Positions 18,052 to 26,685 of a stretch of DNA of 64,000 nt are shown in pieces. The notes under the pieces were generated by a model, which had not been told where the DNA came from, ran no database searches, and saw only the letters and a program-made list of their open reading frames with translations. Numbering within the stretch: the first letter of the stretch is position 1; every line of letters starts with the position of its first letter. The position numbers and the translations under genes are program-made. Source of the stretch: JABFWF01 sp035539135 (GTDB taxonomy: Bacteria > Pseudomonadota > Gammaproteobacteria > Xanthomonadales > Xanthomonadaceae); contig DATLJD010000002.1 of NCBI GenBank assembly GCA_035539135.1, positions 1-64,000 on the forward strand. The letters are read 5' to 3'.

Positions 18052-18767
18052 GCGGCGGGCCGGATGCGGTGGGAGGGAAGGGCGTCGAGCCAGTCGGCGA
18101 GCGCGGCGAGGTCGGCGAACTCGAGGTCCGGGCGCACGTCGTGGCGCGGCCAGGCGCGGCCGTCGCGGTTGAGCCAGCAGCTGCGCAGGCCGGCGCGGTG
18201 CGCGCCGACCACGTCCATCTCGACATCGTCGCCGACGTGCAGCACCTCGCCGGGCGCGCGCCCGAGCTGCGCGCAGGCGGCGTGGAAGATGCCGGGGTCG
18301 GGCTTGGCCGCGCCGTGCTCGCGCGCGCCGAGCTGGAAGCGGAACAGGTGGATCAGGCCGATGCGCCGGAGGCAGGCGTTGCCGTTGCTGAGCGCGGCCA
18401 GCGGCACGCGCGCGGCCAGGCGCTCCAGCGCCGGCACGCTGTCGGCGTAGTGCTCGACCTCGCAGCGCGCGGCGAAGTAGGCCTCGAAGGCGTCCTCGGC
18501 GAGCGCGGCGTCGGCCCCGCTGGCCTGCAGCATGCGTTCGAGCATCCACTGCCGCTGCGCGGTCATGTCGTGCGCCAGCTCCGGCCGCTCGCGGTCCACC
18601 AGCGCGCGCAGGCGGTTGCGCTCCTCGCGCGTCCAGAATCCGGCGGCATGCGGCAGCCGGCGCGCCAGCCAGGCGTCCAGCGCGGCCTCGGCACGGTCGA
18701 TCGCGGGCGCGATCGGCCACAGCGTGTCGTCGAGATCGAGGGTGATGGCGCGGACGGGGAAGGTCAC
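18048..18767 (-). CDS. HAD-superfamily hydrolase
   Basis: The 239-residue product begins just before motif I (LDLDDTLW, nucleophile D11 and acid D13). It continues with motif II ALSNG, a lysine in AKPDPGIF and motif IV VGDDVEMD. The alpha-helical cap lies between motifs I and II, as in phosphoglycolate phosphatase or YjjG-like enzymes. The substrate is a small phosphorylated metabolite that I cannot name. The GTG at 18767 was selected because it is the first in-frame start before motif I. Its stop overlaps the aminopeptidase start. Confidence 0.85.
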   Translation of the reverse strand: MTFPVRAITLDLDDTLWPIAPAIDRAEAALDAWLARRLPHAAGFWTREERNRLRALVDRERPELAHDMTAQRQWMLERMLQASGADAALAEDAFEAYFAARCEVEHYADSVPALERLAARVPLAALSNGNACLRRIGLIHLFRFQLGAREHGAAKPDPGIFHAACAQLGRAPGEVLHVGDDVEMDVVGAHRAGLRSCWLNRDGRAWPRHDVRPDLEFADLAALADWLDALPSHRIRPAA

Positions 18768-18811
18768 CCGCCGATTGTAGCCATTCGCCGGTGGGCGTTC
18801 CGTGGCCGCCG

Positions 18812-20014
18812 CTACTGCAGCAGCCGCGCCCACTTCTCCATGCCGTCCAGGCGCGACAGCACCAGCTTCACGCACACCAGCAGCGGCACCGCCAGCAGCA
18901 GGCCGATGATGCCCCACAGCCAGCCGAACACCATCAGCGCCAGGATCAGCACCAGCGGCGACAGCGCCATCCGCGCGCCGAGCACGATCGGGGTGATGAT
19001 CTGCCCCTCCAGCGTGTGCAGGCCGAGGTAGACCGCCGCCGGCAGCAGCGACTGCCACAGCTCGTCGTAGCTGACGAAGCCCATCAGCAGCATCACGCAC
19101 ATGCCGATCAGCGGGCCGACGTAGGGCGCGAAGTTGAGCAGCGCGGCCATCGTGCCCCACAGCAGCGCTTCGTCCGCCGGCACGCCGAGGAACAGGTGCA
19201 GGACGGCCGCGTAGACCAGGCCGAGGGCGACGTTGATCAGGCTGATGGTGAGCACGTAGCGCGAGATCTCGTGCTCGATCGACTGCAGGATCTCCACGGT
19301 CAGGCGCTGCTGCTTGCGCTCGGGCAGCAGCGCGATCGCGTTCCTCTGCAGGCTCTGCCCGTAGACCATGAAGAAGAAGGTCAGCAGCACCACCGCCAGC
19401 ACCGAGGTCACCAGCCGCGGGGTCGCGCTCAGCGCGCCGTACGGATCGTCCGGCTCGGCCTTGACCAGCTGCACCGTGCGCGCGGGCTCGCCGCCGGCGA
19501 CCCGGGCAATGTTCTCGGCGGCCTTGTTCGCTTCCTGCACCGGGCGCACCAGGCTGCGCAGCTTGGGAGTGAGGTCGCGCAGCTCGCGCGGCACCTCGCG
19601 GATCCATTCCGCCGCCGGCGCGACCAGCTGGTGGCCGAGCTGGTAGGTGCCGTACATGCCGAACGCGATCACCAGCAGCGCGCCGAGGAAGCGCGGGATC
19701 CACAGCCGCTGCAGCAGGCGCAGGATCGGGTTGCCGACCAGCGCGAAGAACAGCGCCAGCAGCACCGGCAGGATCAGGTCCTGCGCCGCCCACAGGGTGA
19801 AGCCGACCGCCAGTGTCGCCAGCACCAGCATCGAGGTCGGCCCGCGCGGACGCGGGCGCGGCAACGGGGGTGCCGGGGCGTCGGAAGCGGGCGCGGCGGA
19901 CGCCGACGACGCGGCGGCAGCGGCGCCGGCGGGCAGGGGCGTCGACGGCAGCGGCGGATGCGGCAGCCCAGCGGCTGGCGCCGGCGTCAGCTCGGGCGGC
20001 GGCTCGCTGGTCAT
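18812..20014 (-). CDS. AI-2E family transporter (PerM-like permease)
   Basis: The 400-residue protein has an Ala/Pro-rich cytoplasmic N-terminus of about 60 residues and then seven to eight membrane helices. The motif FAPYVGPLIGM and the ending GIIGLLLAVPLLVCVKLVL are typical of the AI-2E/PerM family. Members export AI-2, ions or unknown solutes; the specific role here is unknown. The ATG at 20014 is preferred, but an in-frame GTG directly overlapping the upstream stop is also possible. It is in line with the YqjD-like genes. Confidence 0.85.
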   Translation of the reverse strand: MTSEPPPELTPAPAAGLPHPPLPSTPLPAGAAAAASSASAAPASDAPAPPLPRPRPRGPTSMLVLATLAVGFTLWAAQDLILPVLLALFFALVGNPILRLLQRLWIPRFLGALLVIAFGMYGTYQLGHQLVAPAAEWIREVPRELRDLTPKLRSLVRPVQEANKAAENIARVAGGEPARTVQLVKAEPDDPYGALSATPRLVTSVLAVVLLTFFFMVYGQSLQRNAIALLPERKQQRLTVEILQSIEHEISRYVLTISLINVALGLVYAAVLHLFLGVPADEALLWGTMAALLNFAPYVGPLIGMCVMLLMGFVSYDELWQSLLPAAVYLGLHTLEGQIITPIVLGARMALSPLVLILALMVFGWLWGIIGLLLAVPLLVCVKLVLSRLDGMEKWARLLQ

Positions 20015-20019
20015 GGCGG

Positions 20020-20457
20020 TCACAGCAGGCCGGAGCGGCGCAGCGTGTCCGGATGCGTGCCGTCCGCGCGCAGGGGCCGCGTGGCCGGCGCGGGCGGCGG
20101 CACGTCCGGCGCGGGCGCCTGCGCCTGCCCGGCGCCCGCCACGGCCGCGGTGTCCTGCGCGCTGTCGGCGGCCTGTTCGGCCTTGTCGGCGGCGAACTGG
20201 GCGCTGCCGGTGGCGACCAGGCCGGCCAGCGTCGACAGCATCTGCAGGGTGTTGCGGCCGGTCGCCGCGTGCTTGCCGGGCTCGATCAGGCCGATCGCGA
20301 AGCCGCCGCCGAGGCCGCCCAGCAGCACCCGCCCCGGCGTCCACAGCTGCTTCCACGAGGCGAGCAGCTGGCGCAGGTCGGCGCCGGCCTGGCGCTCGCG
20401 CGCTTCCAGCGTGGCCTCGGCCTGCTGCACCTTCGCGATCAGCGCTTCGAAGCTCAT
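20020..20457 (-). CDS. Uncharacterised protein in the YqjD/YqjE-like cluster
   Basis: I do not recognise this 145-residue protein. It begins with a helical stretch (LIAKVQQAEATLEARERQAG), then one Gly-rich hydrophobic segment (about 42-60, GRVLLGGLGGGFAIGLI), and ends in an Ala/Pro-rich disordered tail. Its position after the YqjE-like gene matches YqjK of the E. coli yqjDEK group, but I cannot claim homology. It may be a small membrane-associated partner of the other two. It is six bases from the AI-2E gene start region. Confidence 0.7.
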   Translation of the reverse strand: MSFEALIAKVQQAEATLEARERQAGADLRQLLASWKQLWTPGRVLLGGLGGGFAIGLIEPGKHAATGRNTLQMLSTLAGLVATGSAQFAADKAEQAADSAQDTAAVAGAGQAQAPAPDVPPPAPATRPLRADGTHPDTLRRSGLL

Positions 20458-20479
20458 CGGTGGTCCGTCCCTGCGCGGT

Positions 20480-21049
20480 TCATGGCGGGGTGATCTCCAC
20501 GCCTTCGTGCTTGACCTCGCCGGCGGCGACCGCCTCGTCCTCGGCGACGCGCTCGCTCACCGCCTGCGCGCTCGCGCCCGAATCGGGCGCAGGCATCAGC
20601 TTCGACAGCTCGCCGATGCCCAGCCGCGCCAGCTGCCGGCGCGTCGCCTTCAGCCGGGTGTGCTCGAAGTAGCGCATCGCGGCCCAGCCGGCGAGCGCGG
20701 CCAGCACCAGGCTGAGCACCCCGGTCCCCAGCAGCGCCCACAGCCACGACCCGCCCAGGGCGAGGTGCACGCCGGCGACCACCGCGCCCATCAGCAGCAG
20801 CCAGGCCGAGCCGCCGAGCGCGATCGCGATGCCGGAGAAGGCGAGCGTGCGCCCGAACGCGCTGCGCGCGAGCGAGATGTCGGCGGCGACCAGCAGGCGC
20901 AACGCCTTGGCGGCGTCGCGCCCGGCCTGCCAGCTGGCCTTGCCGCCGTCGCCGAGCTCGCGCAGGGTTTCCAGCAGGTCGGGGGTGGGCGCCTCCGGGC
21001 GCGCGGCGTCCTCGCCGGGCGCGTCGGGGGCGCCACCGCCGGTGTCCAC
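20480..21049 (-). CDS. Phage-holin-family membrane protein, YqjE-like
   Basis: The 189-residue protein contains two adjacent hydrophobic segments (about residues 70-93 and 97-122) between soluble ends. This is the holin superfamily III (Holin-X)/YqjE pattern. Despite the family name it is chromosomal and not a lysis gene: it sits with a YqjD/ElaB-like gene as in E. coli. It starts with GTG, eight bases after the upstream stop. YqjD-type partners bind ribosomes in stationary phase, so an envelope or dormancy role is plausible but not shown. Confidence 0.78.
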   Translation of the reverse strand: MDTGGGAPDAPGEDAARPEAPTPDLLETLRELGDGGKASWQAGRDAAKALRLLVAADISLARSAFGRTLAFSGIAIALGGSAWLLLMGAVVAGVHLALGGSWLWALLGTGVLSLVLAALAGWAAMRYFEHTRLKATRRQLARLGIGELSKLMPAPDSGASAQAVSERVAEDEAVAAGEVKHEGVEITPP

Positions 21050-21057
21050 GGCCGCGC

Positions 21058-21525
21058 TCAGCGGTCGCTGCCGCCGCGGGCGAGCTTGGCGATCACCCAG
21101 CCGGTGGCGAAGGCGACGCCGAACGCGGCCAGCGGACGCTCGCGGATCAGTTCGGCGGCGCTGTCGAGCAGGTCGCGGCCCTTGTCCATCAGCACGTCCA
21201 TCTGCTCGCGGCTGGCGGCGGCGGCCTGCTCGGCGGCGGACAGGCCGGCGACCGCGCCGTCGGCGAGGTTGGCCTTGACGTTCGCCTTGCCCAGGCGCAG
21301 TTCCTCGCCGGCGGCGCTGGCGGCGGCCTTGACCGCGCTGCCGGCCTCGCGGCTGGCCTGCTTGAGGTGGGTGCCGGCCTCGCTGAGGTGGTCCTTCATC
21401 TGCCGCGAGGCGCTGGCGCCGAGCAGCTGCTGTTCCTCCGCGCCCGTGCCCATGCTGGCGGACGGCGCGGTGCCGGGGTTGCCGTTGCCGGCGCGGGGGG
21501 TGTCGGTGTCGCTCGTCGGGCTCAT
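21058..21525 (-). CDS. DUF883 family protein, YqjD/ElaB-like
   Basis: The 155-residue protein has a flexible start, a long Ala-rich amphipathic helix (about 45-120) and a C-terminal membrane anchor in RPLAAFGVAFATGWVIAKLA. This is the YqjD/ElaB layout: a tail-anchored inner-membrane protein that tethers ribosomes in stationary phase in E. coli. It heads a group of three small membrane-associated genes and is 22 bases downstream of the Deg-type protease stop. Confidence 0.85.
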   Translation of the reverse strand: MSPTSDTDTPRAGNGNPGTAPSASMGTGAEEQQLLGASASRQMKDHLSEAGTHLKQASREAGSAVKAAASAAGEELRLGKANVKANLADGAVAGLSAAEQAAAASREQMDVLMDKGRDLLDSAAELIRERPLAAFGVAFATGWVIAKLARGGSDR

Positions 21526-21547
21526 CGGGATCTCCCTTTGCGGATGG

Positions 21548-22999
21548 CTATTGCATCGGCAGGTTGCCCTGCTGGTTGCCGCGCACGATGCGCAGCACCA
21601 ACTGTGCAGGGGCCTGCGTGAAGCTGGCGCGGAAGCCTGCCAGGTCGTCGAAGCGGCCGCTGCTCGCGTCCACCACCACGTCGCCGGCGCGCAAGCCGTT
21701 GCGGGCCGCGCGGCTGCCGCGGGCGACGTCCTCCACCAGCACGCCGCCGAGGCCGGCCTGGCGCAGGCGCTCGGGCAATTCGGCGAAGCTTGCCCCGGAC
21801 AAACGCGGGTCGAGGGTTGCGCCGGTCACCGAGCGCGGCTGCTCGCGCAGCGTGGCGACGAGCTGCAGCGGCTTGCCGTCGCGGCGCACGTCGAGGGTGA
21901 CGCGCGTGCCCGGCGCCTGCAGGCCCTCGAAGTTGCGCAGGGTGTCGCGGTCGTCGATGCGCTGGCCGTTCGCGCCGAGGATCACGTCGCCCGGCTGCAG
22001 GCCCGCCGCGGCGGCGGCGGAGCCCGGATACACCCGCGTCACCACCGCGCCGCGCGGATCGCGCAGGCCGAGCCCGGCGGCGATGCGCGCGTCCACGTCC
22101 TGGCTGTCCACGCCGAGGCTGCCGCGGTGCACTTCGCCCGTCGCGAGCAACTGGCGCATCACGTCGCCGGCGAGGTTGGACGGGATCGCGAAGCCGAGGC
22201 CGATGTTGCCCGCCATCGAACCGCGCGGATTGAAGCTGGCAGTGTTGATGCCGACGAGTTGCCCGTCGAGGTTGACCAGCGCGCCGCCGGAGTTGCCCGG
22301 GTTGATCGACGCGTCGGTCTGGATGAAGTTCTGGTAGCCGAGCCCGCGCAGGCCGCTGCGGCCGACCGCCGAGACGATGCCGCTGGTGACGGTCTGGCCG
22401 ATGCCGAACGGATTGCCGACCGCGACCACGAAGTCGCCGACCTGCAGCTTGCTGCTGTCGGCGAGCGGGATCGCGGTGAGCGGCGTGTCCTTCGGCACCG
22501 GGATGCGCATCAGGGCGACGTCGGTGTCGGGATCGGAGCCGACGAACTCGGCCTTCAGCGTGCGTCCGTCGGCGAGCGTCACCGAGACCTCGTCGGCGCC
22601 TTCGATCACGTGGTGGTTGGTCAGCACGTAGCCGCGTTGCGCGTCGACGATCACGCCGGAGCCGAGCGACTGGTTGATCCGCTCCTGGGTCAGTTCCGGG
22701 AACATGCGCTGGAACATCGGATCGTTGCCGAACGGGCTGACCCGCACGCGCTGGGTGCTGTGCACGCTGACCACCGCCGGCATCACCGTCTTCAGCATCG
22801 GCGCCAGCGACGGCAGCGGCGCCCCGGCCACGCTGGCCGGCAGCGCGGCGGCGGCGGGCACGCTGGCGGCGGGGGCCGGCGCGGGTACCGGCGTGGCGCG
22901 CGCGGGCGCGTCCAGCGACAGGTTCACCGCGGTGGCGACGAAGCCGCCGAAGCACGCGGCCAGGGACAGGGCGAGCAGGGTGCGGGTGGTGGCGTTCAT
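21548..22999 (-). CDS. Deg-type periplasmic serine protease (DegQ/DegP-like)
   Basis: The 483-residue protease has an N-terminal signal or anchor sequence (10-28), a trypsin-like domain with triad H130 (TNHHV), D160 and S237 (GNSGG), and two PDZ domains (about 290-385 and 400-475). These trim and refold damaged envelope proteins. The second PDZ is more divergent. The ATG at 22999 directly precedes the signal sequence. The gene starts the leftward run toward 16675; its upstream region is the palindrome array at 23119. Confidence 0.92.
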   Translation of the reverse strand: MNATTRTLLALSLAACFGGFVATAVNLSLDAPARATPVPAPAPAASVPAAAALPASVAGAPLPSLAPMLKTVMPAVVSVHSTQRVRVSPFGNDPMFQRMFPELTQERINQSLGSGVIVDAQRGYVLTNHHVIEGADEVSVTLADGRTLKAEFVGSDPDTDVALMRIPVPKDTPLTAIPLADSSKLQVGDFVVAVGNPFGIGQTVTSGIVSAVGRSGLRGLGYQNFIQTDASINPGNSGGALVNLDGQLVGINTASFNPRGSMAGNIGLGFAIPSNLAGDVMRQLLATGEVHRGSLGVDSQDVDARIAAGLGLRDPRGAVVTRVYPGSAAAAAGLQPGDVILGANGQRIDDRDTLRNFEGLQAPGTRVTLDVRRDGKPLQLVATLREQPRSVTGATLDPRLSGASFAELPERLRQAGLGGVLVEDVARGSRAARNGLRAGDVVVDASSGRFDDLAGFRASFTQAPAQLVLRIVRGNQQGNLPMQ

Positions 23000-23118
23000 G
23001 CGTTCAGTTTGCCGCGAAACGGCGAATCGGGGCTGAAGCGTGGCGAATTGACGGGCACGGCAGACCGTTTTGCGGCGGCGGGGGTTCCCTGGTCGAGGCA
23101 AGAGCGCCCTCAGCCCAG

Positions 23119-23384
23119 CCCTCTCCCGCACGCGGGAGAGGGGAAGGCAAGAGCGCCCTCACCCCAGCCCTCTCCCGCAACGCGGGAGAGGGGGAACTGC
23201 CTTAAGCGAGCGCGTCGTTGCTGTCACCTCTCCCGCCTGCGGGAGAGGTCGAGCGCGCAAGCGCGAGGGTGAGGGTGCGGCTGTTCGCGAAAGACCCACC
23301 CCCACCCCAGCCCTCCCCCGCACGCGGGGGAGGGAGCAAGGCGAGAGCGCCCCGACCGCAGCCTCTCCCGCAAGCGGGGAGAGG
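23119..23384. repeat. Array of five REP-like palindromes
   Basis: Five hairpins of the CCCTCTCCCGC/GCGGGAGAGGG type lie at about 23119-23143, 23167-23193, 23227-23249, 23309-23334 and 23362-23384. Shared linkers are AAGAGCGCCCTC and GAGCGCGCAAGCGCGAGGGTGAGG. The spacing is uneven and the orientation alternates, unlike CRISPR. The 23000-23795 gap otherwise holds only the nrdJ promoter and leader. Confidence 0.85.
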
Positions 23385-23514
23385 GAGGGCGCCGGTCGCA
23401 CGGAGACGCCTGAATACGCCCCGCGCCCGGCACTTCCACGCGCTTCCGTTCGTGGCCGTTTTCACCCCCGCATCACGTCGCCGCGGGACATTGCGAAAAG
23501 GTCCTCGGCAGCGG

Positions 23515-23543
23515 TTGACACCCTTCCCGCCCCGGGCTAGTTT
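23515..23543 (+). promoter_or_regulatory. Sigma70-like promoter of nrdJ
   Basis: TTGACA (23515-23520), a 17-base spacer and TAGTTT (23538-23543) make the clearest housekeeping promoter in the window. Transcription should begin near 23550, giving a leader of about 245 bases before nrdJ. Confidence 0.75.
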
Positions 23544-23555
23544 GGCCGCTCGCCC

Positions 23556-23602
23556 ACCCCAACATCTTGGGGTCGGCGAAACGAAGGACCCAAGCATTGG
23601 GG
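23556..23602 (+). promoter_or_regulatory. Tandem NrdR-box-like palindromes
   Basis: ACCCCAA-CATC-TTGGGGT (23556-23573) is a perfect palindrome whose core CAACATCTTG fits the NrdR pattern CWATATATWG at eight of ten positions. A second site, CCCAA-GCA-TTGGG (23589-23601), lies about 30 bases away centre to centre, close to the three-turn spacing of known paired NrdR boxes. The pair begins just after the predicted transcription start, suited to repression of the ribonucleotide reductase gene. No nrdR gene is in this window. Confidence 0.6.
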
Positions 23603-23603
23603 C

Positions 23604-23612
23604 TTATCCACA
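23604..23612 (+). promoter_or_regulatory. Consensus DnaA box in the nrdJ leader
   Basis: The 9-mer TTATCCACA equals the strong DnaA-box consensus. It directly follows the second NrdR-like palindrome. DnaA regulates nrdAB in E. coli, so a link between replication initiation and dNTP supply is plausible here. A lone box can also be chance. Confidence 0.55.
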
Positions 23613-23795
23613 GCCCCCGCACGCGGCGCGATCCACGGGGGAGGGCGCATGACGCAAGCGATGCTCAGGCAATCCTGACACCAATACGGACGGTGCGCGG
23701 AAAGCGCGTCGGCGGCCCGCTTTTCGCCGCCCGCGGCCCCCACGCCCATAGAACAACCGCCCGGCGATGATCGGGCAGACAGGAGAAGACAGAGG

Positions 23796-25949
23796 ATGAG
23801 CACGGTGCGCCTCGAGGCGGTCAAGGGCGGTACGCAGGAGCAGGAGATCCCGATGCAGCCGGCGTCCCAGGACATCTGGGACAAGAAGTACCGGCTGAAG
23901 ACCAAGTCGGGGCAGGCCGTCGATGCCGACATCGACGCCACCTACCAGCGTGTCGCCCGTGCCCTCGCGGAAGCCGAGCCGACCGCGGAGAAGCGCAAGT
24001 ACTGGAACGAGCGCTTCCTGTGGGCGCTGCGCCGCGGCGCGATCCCGGCCGGCCGCATCACCTCCAACGCCGGCGCGCTCGAGCACAAGCCCGCCACCAG
24101 CACCATCAACTGCACCGTGTCCGGCACCATCGAGGACTCGATGGACGGCATCCTGGAGAAGGTCCACGAGGCGGGCCTGACCCTGAAGGCCGGCTGCGGC
24201 ATCGGCTACGAGTTCTCGACCCTGCGCCCGCGCGGCGCGTTCGTCGCCGGCGCCGGCGCGTACACCTCGGGCCCGATGTCCTTCATGGATATCTACGACA
24301 AGATGTGCTTCACGGTGTCCTCCGCCGGCGGCCGCCGCGGCGCGCAGATGGGCACGTTCGACGTGTCGCACCCGGACGTGAAGGACTTCATCCGCGCCAA
24401 GCGCGAGGACGGGCGCCTGCGCCAGTTCAACCTCTCGCTGCTGATCACCGACGGCTTCATGCAGGCGGTGGAAAGCGACGGCGACTGGCCGCTGGTGTTC
24501 CCGATCAACAGCAAGGAAGCGGGCGACTTCGACGTCGAGAAGAGCCAGGACGTGGTCTGGCGCGAGTGGCCGACCCACAAGAACTACATCGTGCGCGACG
24601 ACGGCCTGGTCGCCTGCAAGGTCTACGGCCACATCCGCGCGCGGCACCTGTGGGACATGATCATGGTCTCGACGTACGACTACGCCGAGCCGGGCTTCAT
24701 CCTGATCGACAAGGTCAACGAGATGAACAACAACTGGTGGTGCGAGAACATCCGCGCCACCAACCCCTGCGGCGAGCAGCCGCTGCCGCCCTACGGCGCC
24801 TGCCTGCTGGGGTCGGTCAACCTCACCAAGTTCGTGCGCAAGCCCTTCACCGACGAGGCGAGCTTCGACTGGGAGGAATACAAGGAAGTCGTGCGCGTGT
24901 TCACCCGCATGCTCGACAACGTGGTGGAGGTCAACGGCCTGCCGCTGGAGCAGCAGCGCGCCGAAATCATGCGCAAGCGCCGCCACGGCATGGGCTTCCT
25001 CGGCCTGGGCTCGACGGTGACCATGCTCAGGATGAAGTACGGCTCGAAGGACTCGTGCGAGTTCACCGAGCGCGTCGCCCGCGAGATGGCGGTCGCCGGC
25101 TGGGAAGTCGGCCTCGCCCTGTCGAAGGAAAAGGGCCCGGCGCCGATCATGGAGGAGCGCTTCACCGTCACCGCCGAGATGCTGCGCAAGCGCCCGGAAA
25201 TGGCGAAGGACGGCTGGAAGGTCGGCCAGGAGATCGAGGGCAAGGTGCTGCACGCGAAGTACTCGCGCTACATGCAGCGCGTGCACGAAGTCGCGCCGGA
25301 GCTCGTCAACGAGCTGGCCGAGGTCGGCGCCCGCTTCACCCACCACAGCTCGATCGCGCCCACCGGCACCATCTCGCTGTCGCTGGCCAACAACGCCTCC
25401 AACGGCATCGAACCTTCCTTCGCGCACCACTACAGCCGCAACGTGATCCGCGAGGGCAAGAAGACAAAGGAAAAGGTCGACGTCTGGTCGTACGAGCTGC
25501 TCGCCTACCGCGAGCTGGTCAATCCGAACGCGATGCCCTACGCCGAGGACCCGGCCGCGAAGCTGCCCGACTACTTCATCGCCGCCGACGACATCACGCC
25601 GAAGGAACACGTGGACGTGCAGGCCGCCGCGCAGAAGTGGGTGGACTCCTCGATCTCGAAGACGGCCAACGTCCCTACGGACTACCCGTACGAGGACTTC
25701 AAGGACATCTACCGCTACGCCTACCAGCAGGGCCTCAAGGGCTGCACCACCTTCCGCTTCAACCCGGCCGCCTTCCAGGGCGTGCTGGTGAAGGAGGCCG
25801 ACCTGGAGAACACCACCTACCGCTTCGAGCTCGAGGACGGCAGCGTGGTCGAGGTCAAGGGCAACGAGCAGATCGAGTACGACGGCGAGACCCACACTGC
25901 CGCCAACCTGTTCGACGCCCTGAAAGAGGGGTATTACGGCAAGTTCTGA
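23796..25949 (+). CDS. nrdJ: Adenosylcobalamin-dependent ribonucleotide reductase, catalytic part (NrdJa)
   Basis: The 717-residue class II reductase makes deoxyribonucleotides using a cobalamin-generated thiyl radical, without oxygen dependence. Visible active-site residues are C106 (INCTV) and C336 (YGAC) as the likely redox pair, and the NPCGE motif with thiyl candidate C325 and E327. The 325-336 spacing equals that of the T. maritima enzyme (322-333). The tail of one-piece NrdJ proteins, with its zinc ribbon and redox cysteines, is absent here and encoded separately at 26686. The start at 23796 follows AGGAGAAGACAGAGG. Promoter, NrdR-like sites and a DnaA box lie upstream; I saw no cobalamin riboswitch. 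Confidence 0.95.
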   Translation: MSTVRLEAVKGGTQEQEIPMQPASQDIWDKKYRLKTKSGQAVDADIDATYQRVARALAEAEPTAEKRKYWNERFLWALRRGAIPAGRITSNAGALEHKPATSTINCTVSGTIEDSMDGILEKVHEAGLTLKAGCGIGYEFSTLRPRGAFVAGAGAYTSGPMSFMDIYDKMCFTVSSAGGRRGAQMGTFDVSHPDVKDFIRAKREDGRLRQFNLSLLITDGFMQAVESDGDWPLVFPINSKEAGDFDVEKSQDVVWREWPTHKNYIVRDDGLVACKVYGHIRARHLWDMIMVSTYDYAEPGFILIDKVNEMNNNWWCENIRATNPCGEQPLPPYGACLLGSVNLTKFVRKPFTDEASFDWEEYKEVVRVFTRMLDNVVEVNGLPLEQQRAEIMRKRRHGMGFLGLGSTVTMLRMKYGSKDSCEFTERVAREMAVAGWEVGLALSKEKGPAPIMEERFTVTAEMLRKRPEMAKDGWKVGQEIEGKVLHAKYSRYMQRVHEVAPELVNELAEVGARFTHHSSIAPTGTISLSLANNASNGIEPSFAHHYSRNVIREGKKTKEKVDVWSYELLAYRELVNPNAMPYAEDPAAKLPDYFIAADDITPKEHVDVQAAAQKWVDSSISKTANVPTDYPYEDFKDIYRYAYQQGLKGCTTFRFNPAAFQGVLVKEADLENTTYRFELEDGSVVEVKGNEQIEYDGETHTAANLFDALKEGYYGKF

Positions 25950-26021
25950 CGGTCGCCGCCAGGCGATCGCTTTCGACGACACGTGGTTTCGCGCAACCGA
26001 CGCCCATCGCAGGAGGGGCAC

Positions 26022-26612
26022 ATGAGCAACGGCAACGGGGTGGCGGCGTCCCTGAGCAGCGCCGCGGAAACGGTCACCGAGAAGGCCCAGGAATACGGCA
26101 GCACGATCGCCACGCGCACCAGCGAGGCGGTGAAGACCGCGCGCGAGACCGCCGCGCGCGCGGCCGACGCCACCCGCGGCGCGGTCGACCGCGCCGGCAG
26201 CGCCACCCGCGAGACGGTGAGCTCGACCAAGCGCAAGCTCGCGAGCGCCGCCGAGGCCGCGCGCGCCGAGGCCGACGCGATCAAGCGCCGCAAGGCCGCG
26301 AAGAAGAAGCCGGCGGCGAAGAAGGCCGCCGGCAAGACCGCCGCGAAGAAGGCGGCGGCATCGAAGACCCCGACCCGCGCCACCGCGAAGAAGGCCGCCG
26401 CGAAGAAAACGGTCGCCACCCGCAAGGCGGCGCCGGCGAAGAAGGCGGTCGGCAAGGCGGCGGCGAAGAAGGCCACGAAGAAAACCGTCGCGAAAAAGGC
26501 GGTGGCGAAGAAGTCCGCCATGAAGAAGGCGCCGGCGCGCAAGGCCGCGCCGCGCAAGGCCGCCGCGAAGAAGGCCACGAAGAACACCACGGCGCGCCGC
26601 ACCGGCCGCTGA
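26022..26612 (+). CDS. Histone H1-like (AlgP-type) Lys/Ala-rich protein
   Basis: The 196-residue protein has an Ala/Thr-rich helical N-terminal half (about 1-90, with repeats such as TRETVSSTKRKLASAAEAAR). The C-terminal half is almost only Lys, Ala and Pro in AAKKA-type repeats, like eukaryotic H1 tails and Pseudomonas AlgP. It is expected to bind and compact DNA without a fixed sequence. AGGAGGGG precedes the ATG at 26022 at good spacing, which decides the start over an upstream in-frame codon. Its place between the two parts of the reductase is unusual. Confidence 0.88.
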   Translation: MSNGNGVAASLSSAAETVTEKAQEYGSTIATRTSEAVKTARETAARAADATRGAVDRAGSATRETVSSTKRKLASAAEAARAEADAIKRRKAAKKKPAAKKAAGKTAAKKAAASKTPTRATAKKAAAKKTVATRKAAPAKKAVGKAAAKKATKKTVAKKAVAKKSAMKKAPARKAAPRKAAAKKATKNTTARRTGR

Positions 26613-26621
26613 CCCCGACCA

Positions 26622-26646
26622 GGCCGCCTCCCGCGCGGAGGCGGCC
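26622..26646. other. Strong hairpin between the H1-like gene and nrdJb
   Basis: A perfect 10-base-pair stem (26622-26631 with 26637-26646) closes a CGCGC loop. There is no following T tract, so it may protect or partly terminate the upstream transcript rather than stop it cleanly. Confidence 0.6.
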
Positions 26647-26685
26647 GCCCCCCATCACGCAGTCGCAAGGCAACAAGGCATCGCA

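Noticed and set aside
20480..21049. Prophage holin
   Set aside because: The Holin-X family name is misleading: neighbours are a YqjD-like protein and housekeeping genes, with no lysin, tail or integrase nearby.
18791..23272. Plus-strand open frame of nearly 1500 codons opposite the protease and YqjD-like genes
   Set aside because: It shows no domain and mirrors codon bias of the real leftward genes; a GC-skew artefact.
23119..23384. CRISPR array
   Set aside because: The five palindromes have unequal spacing, mixed orientation and no unique spacers of constant length, and no cas genes are present.
23550..23795. Cobalamin riboswitch in the leader of the B12-dependent reductase
   Set aside because: I looked for the B12 box and the typical conserved core and found neither; the palindromes fit protein-binding sites better. 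A covariance-model search (Rfam cobalamin family) would be decisive.
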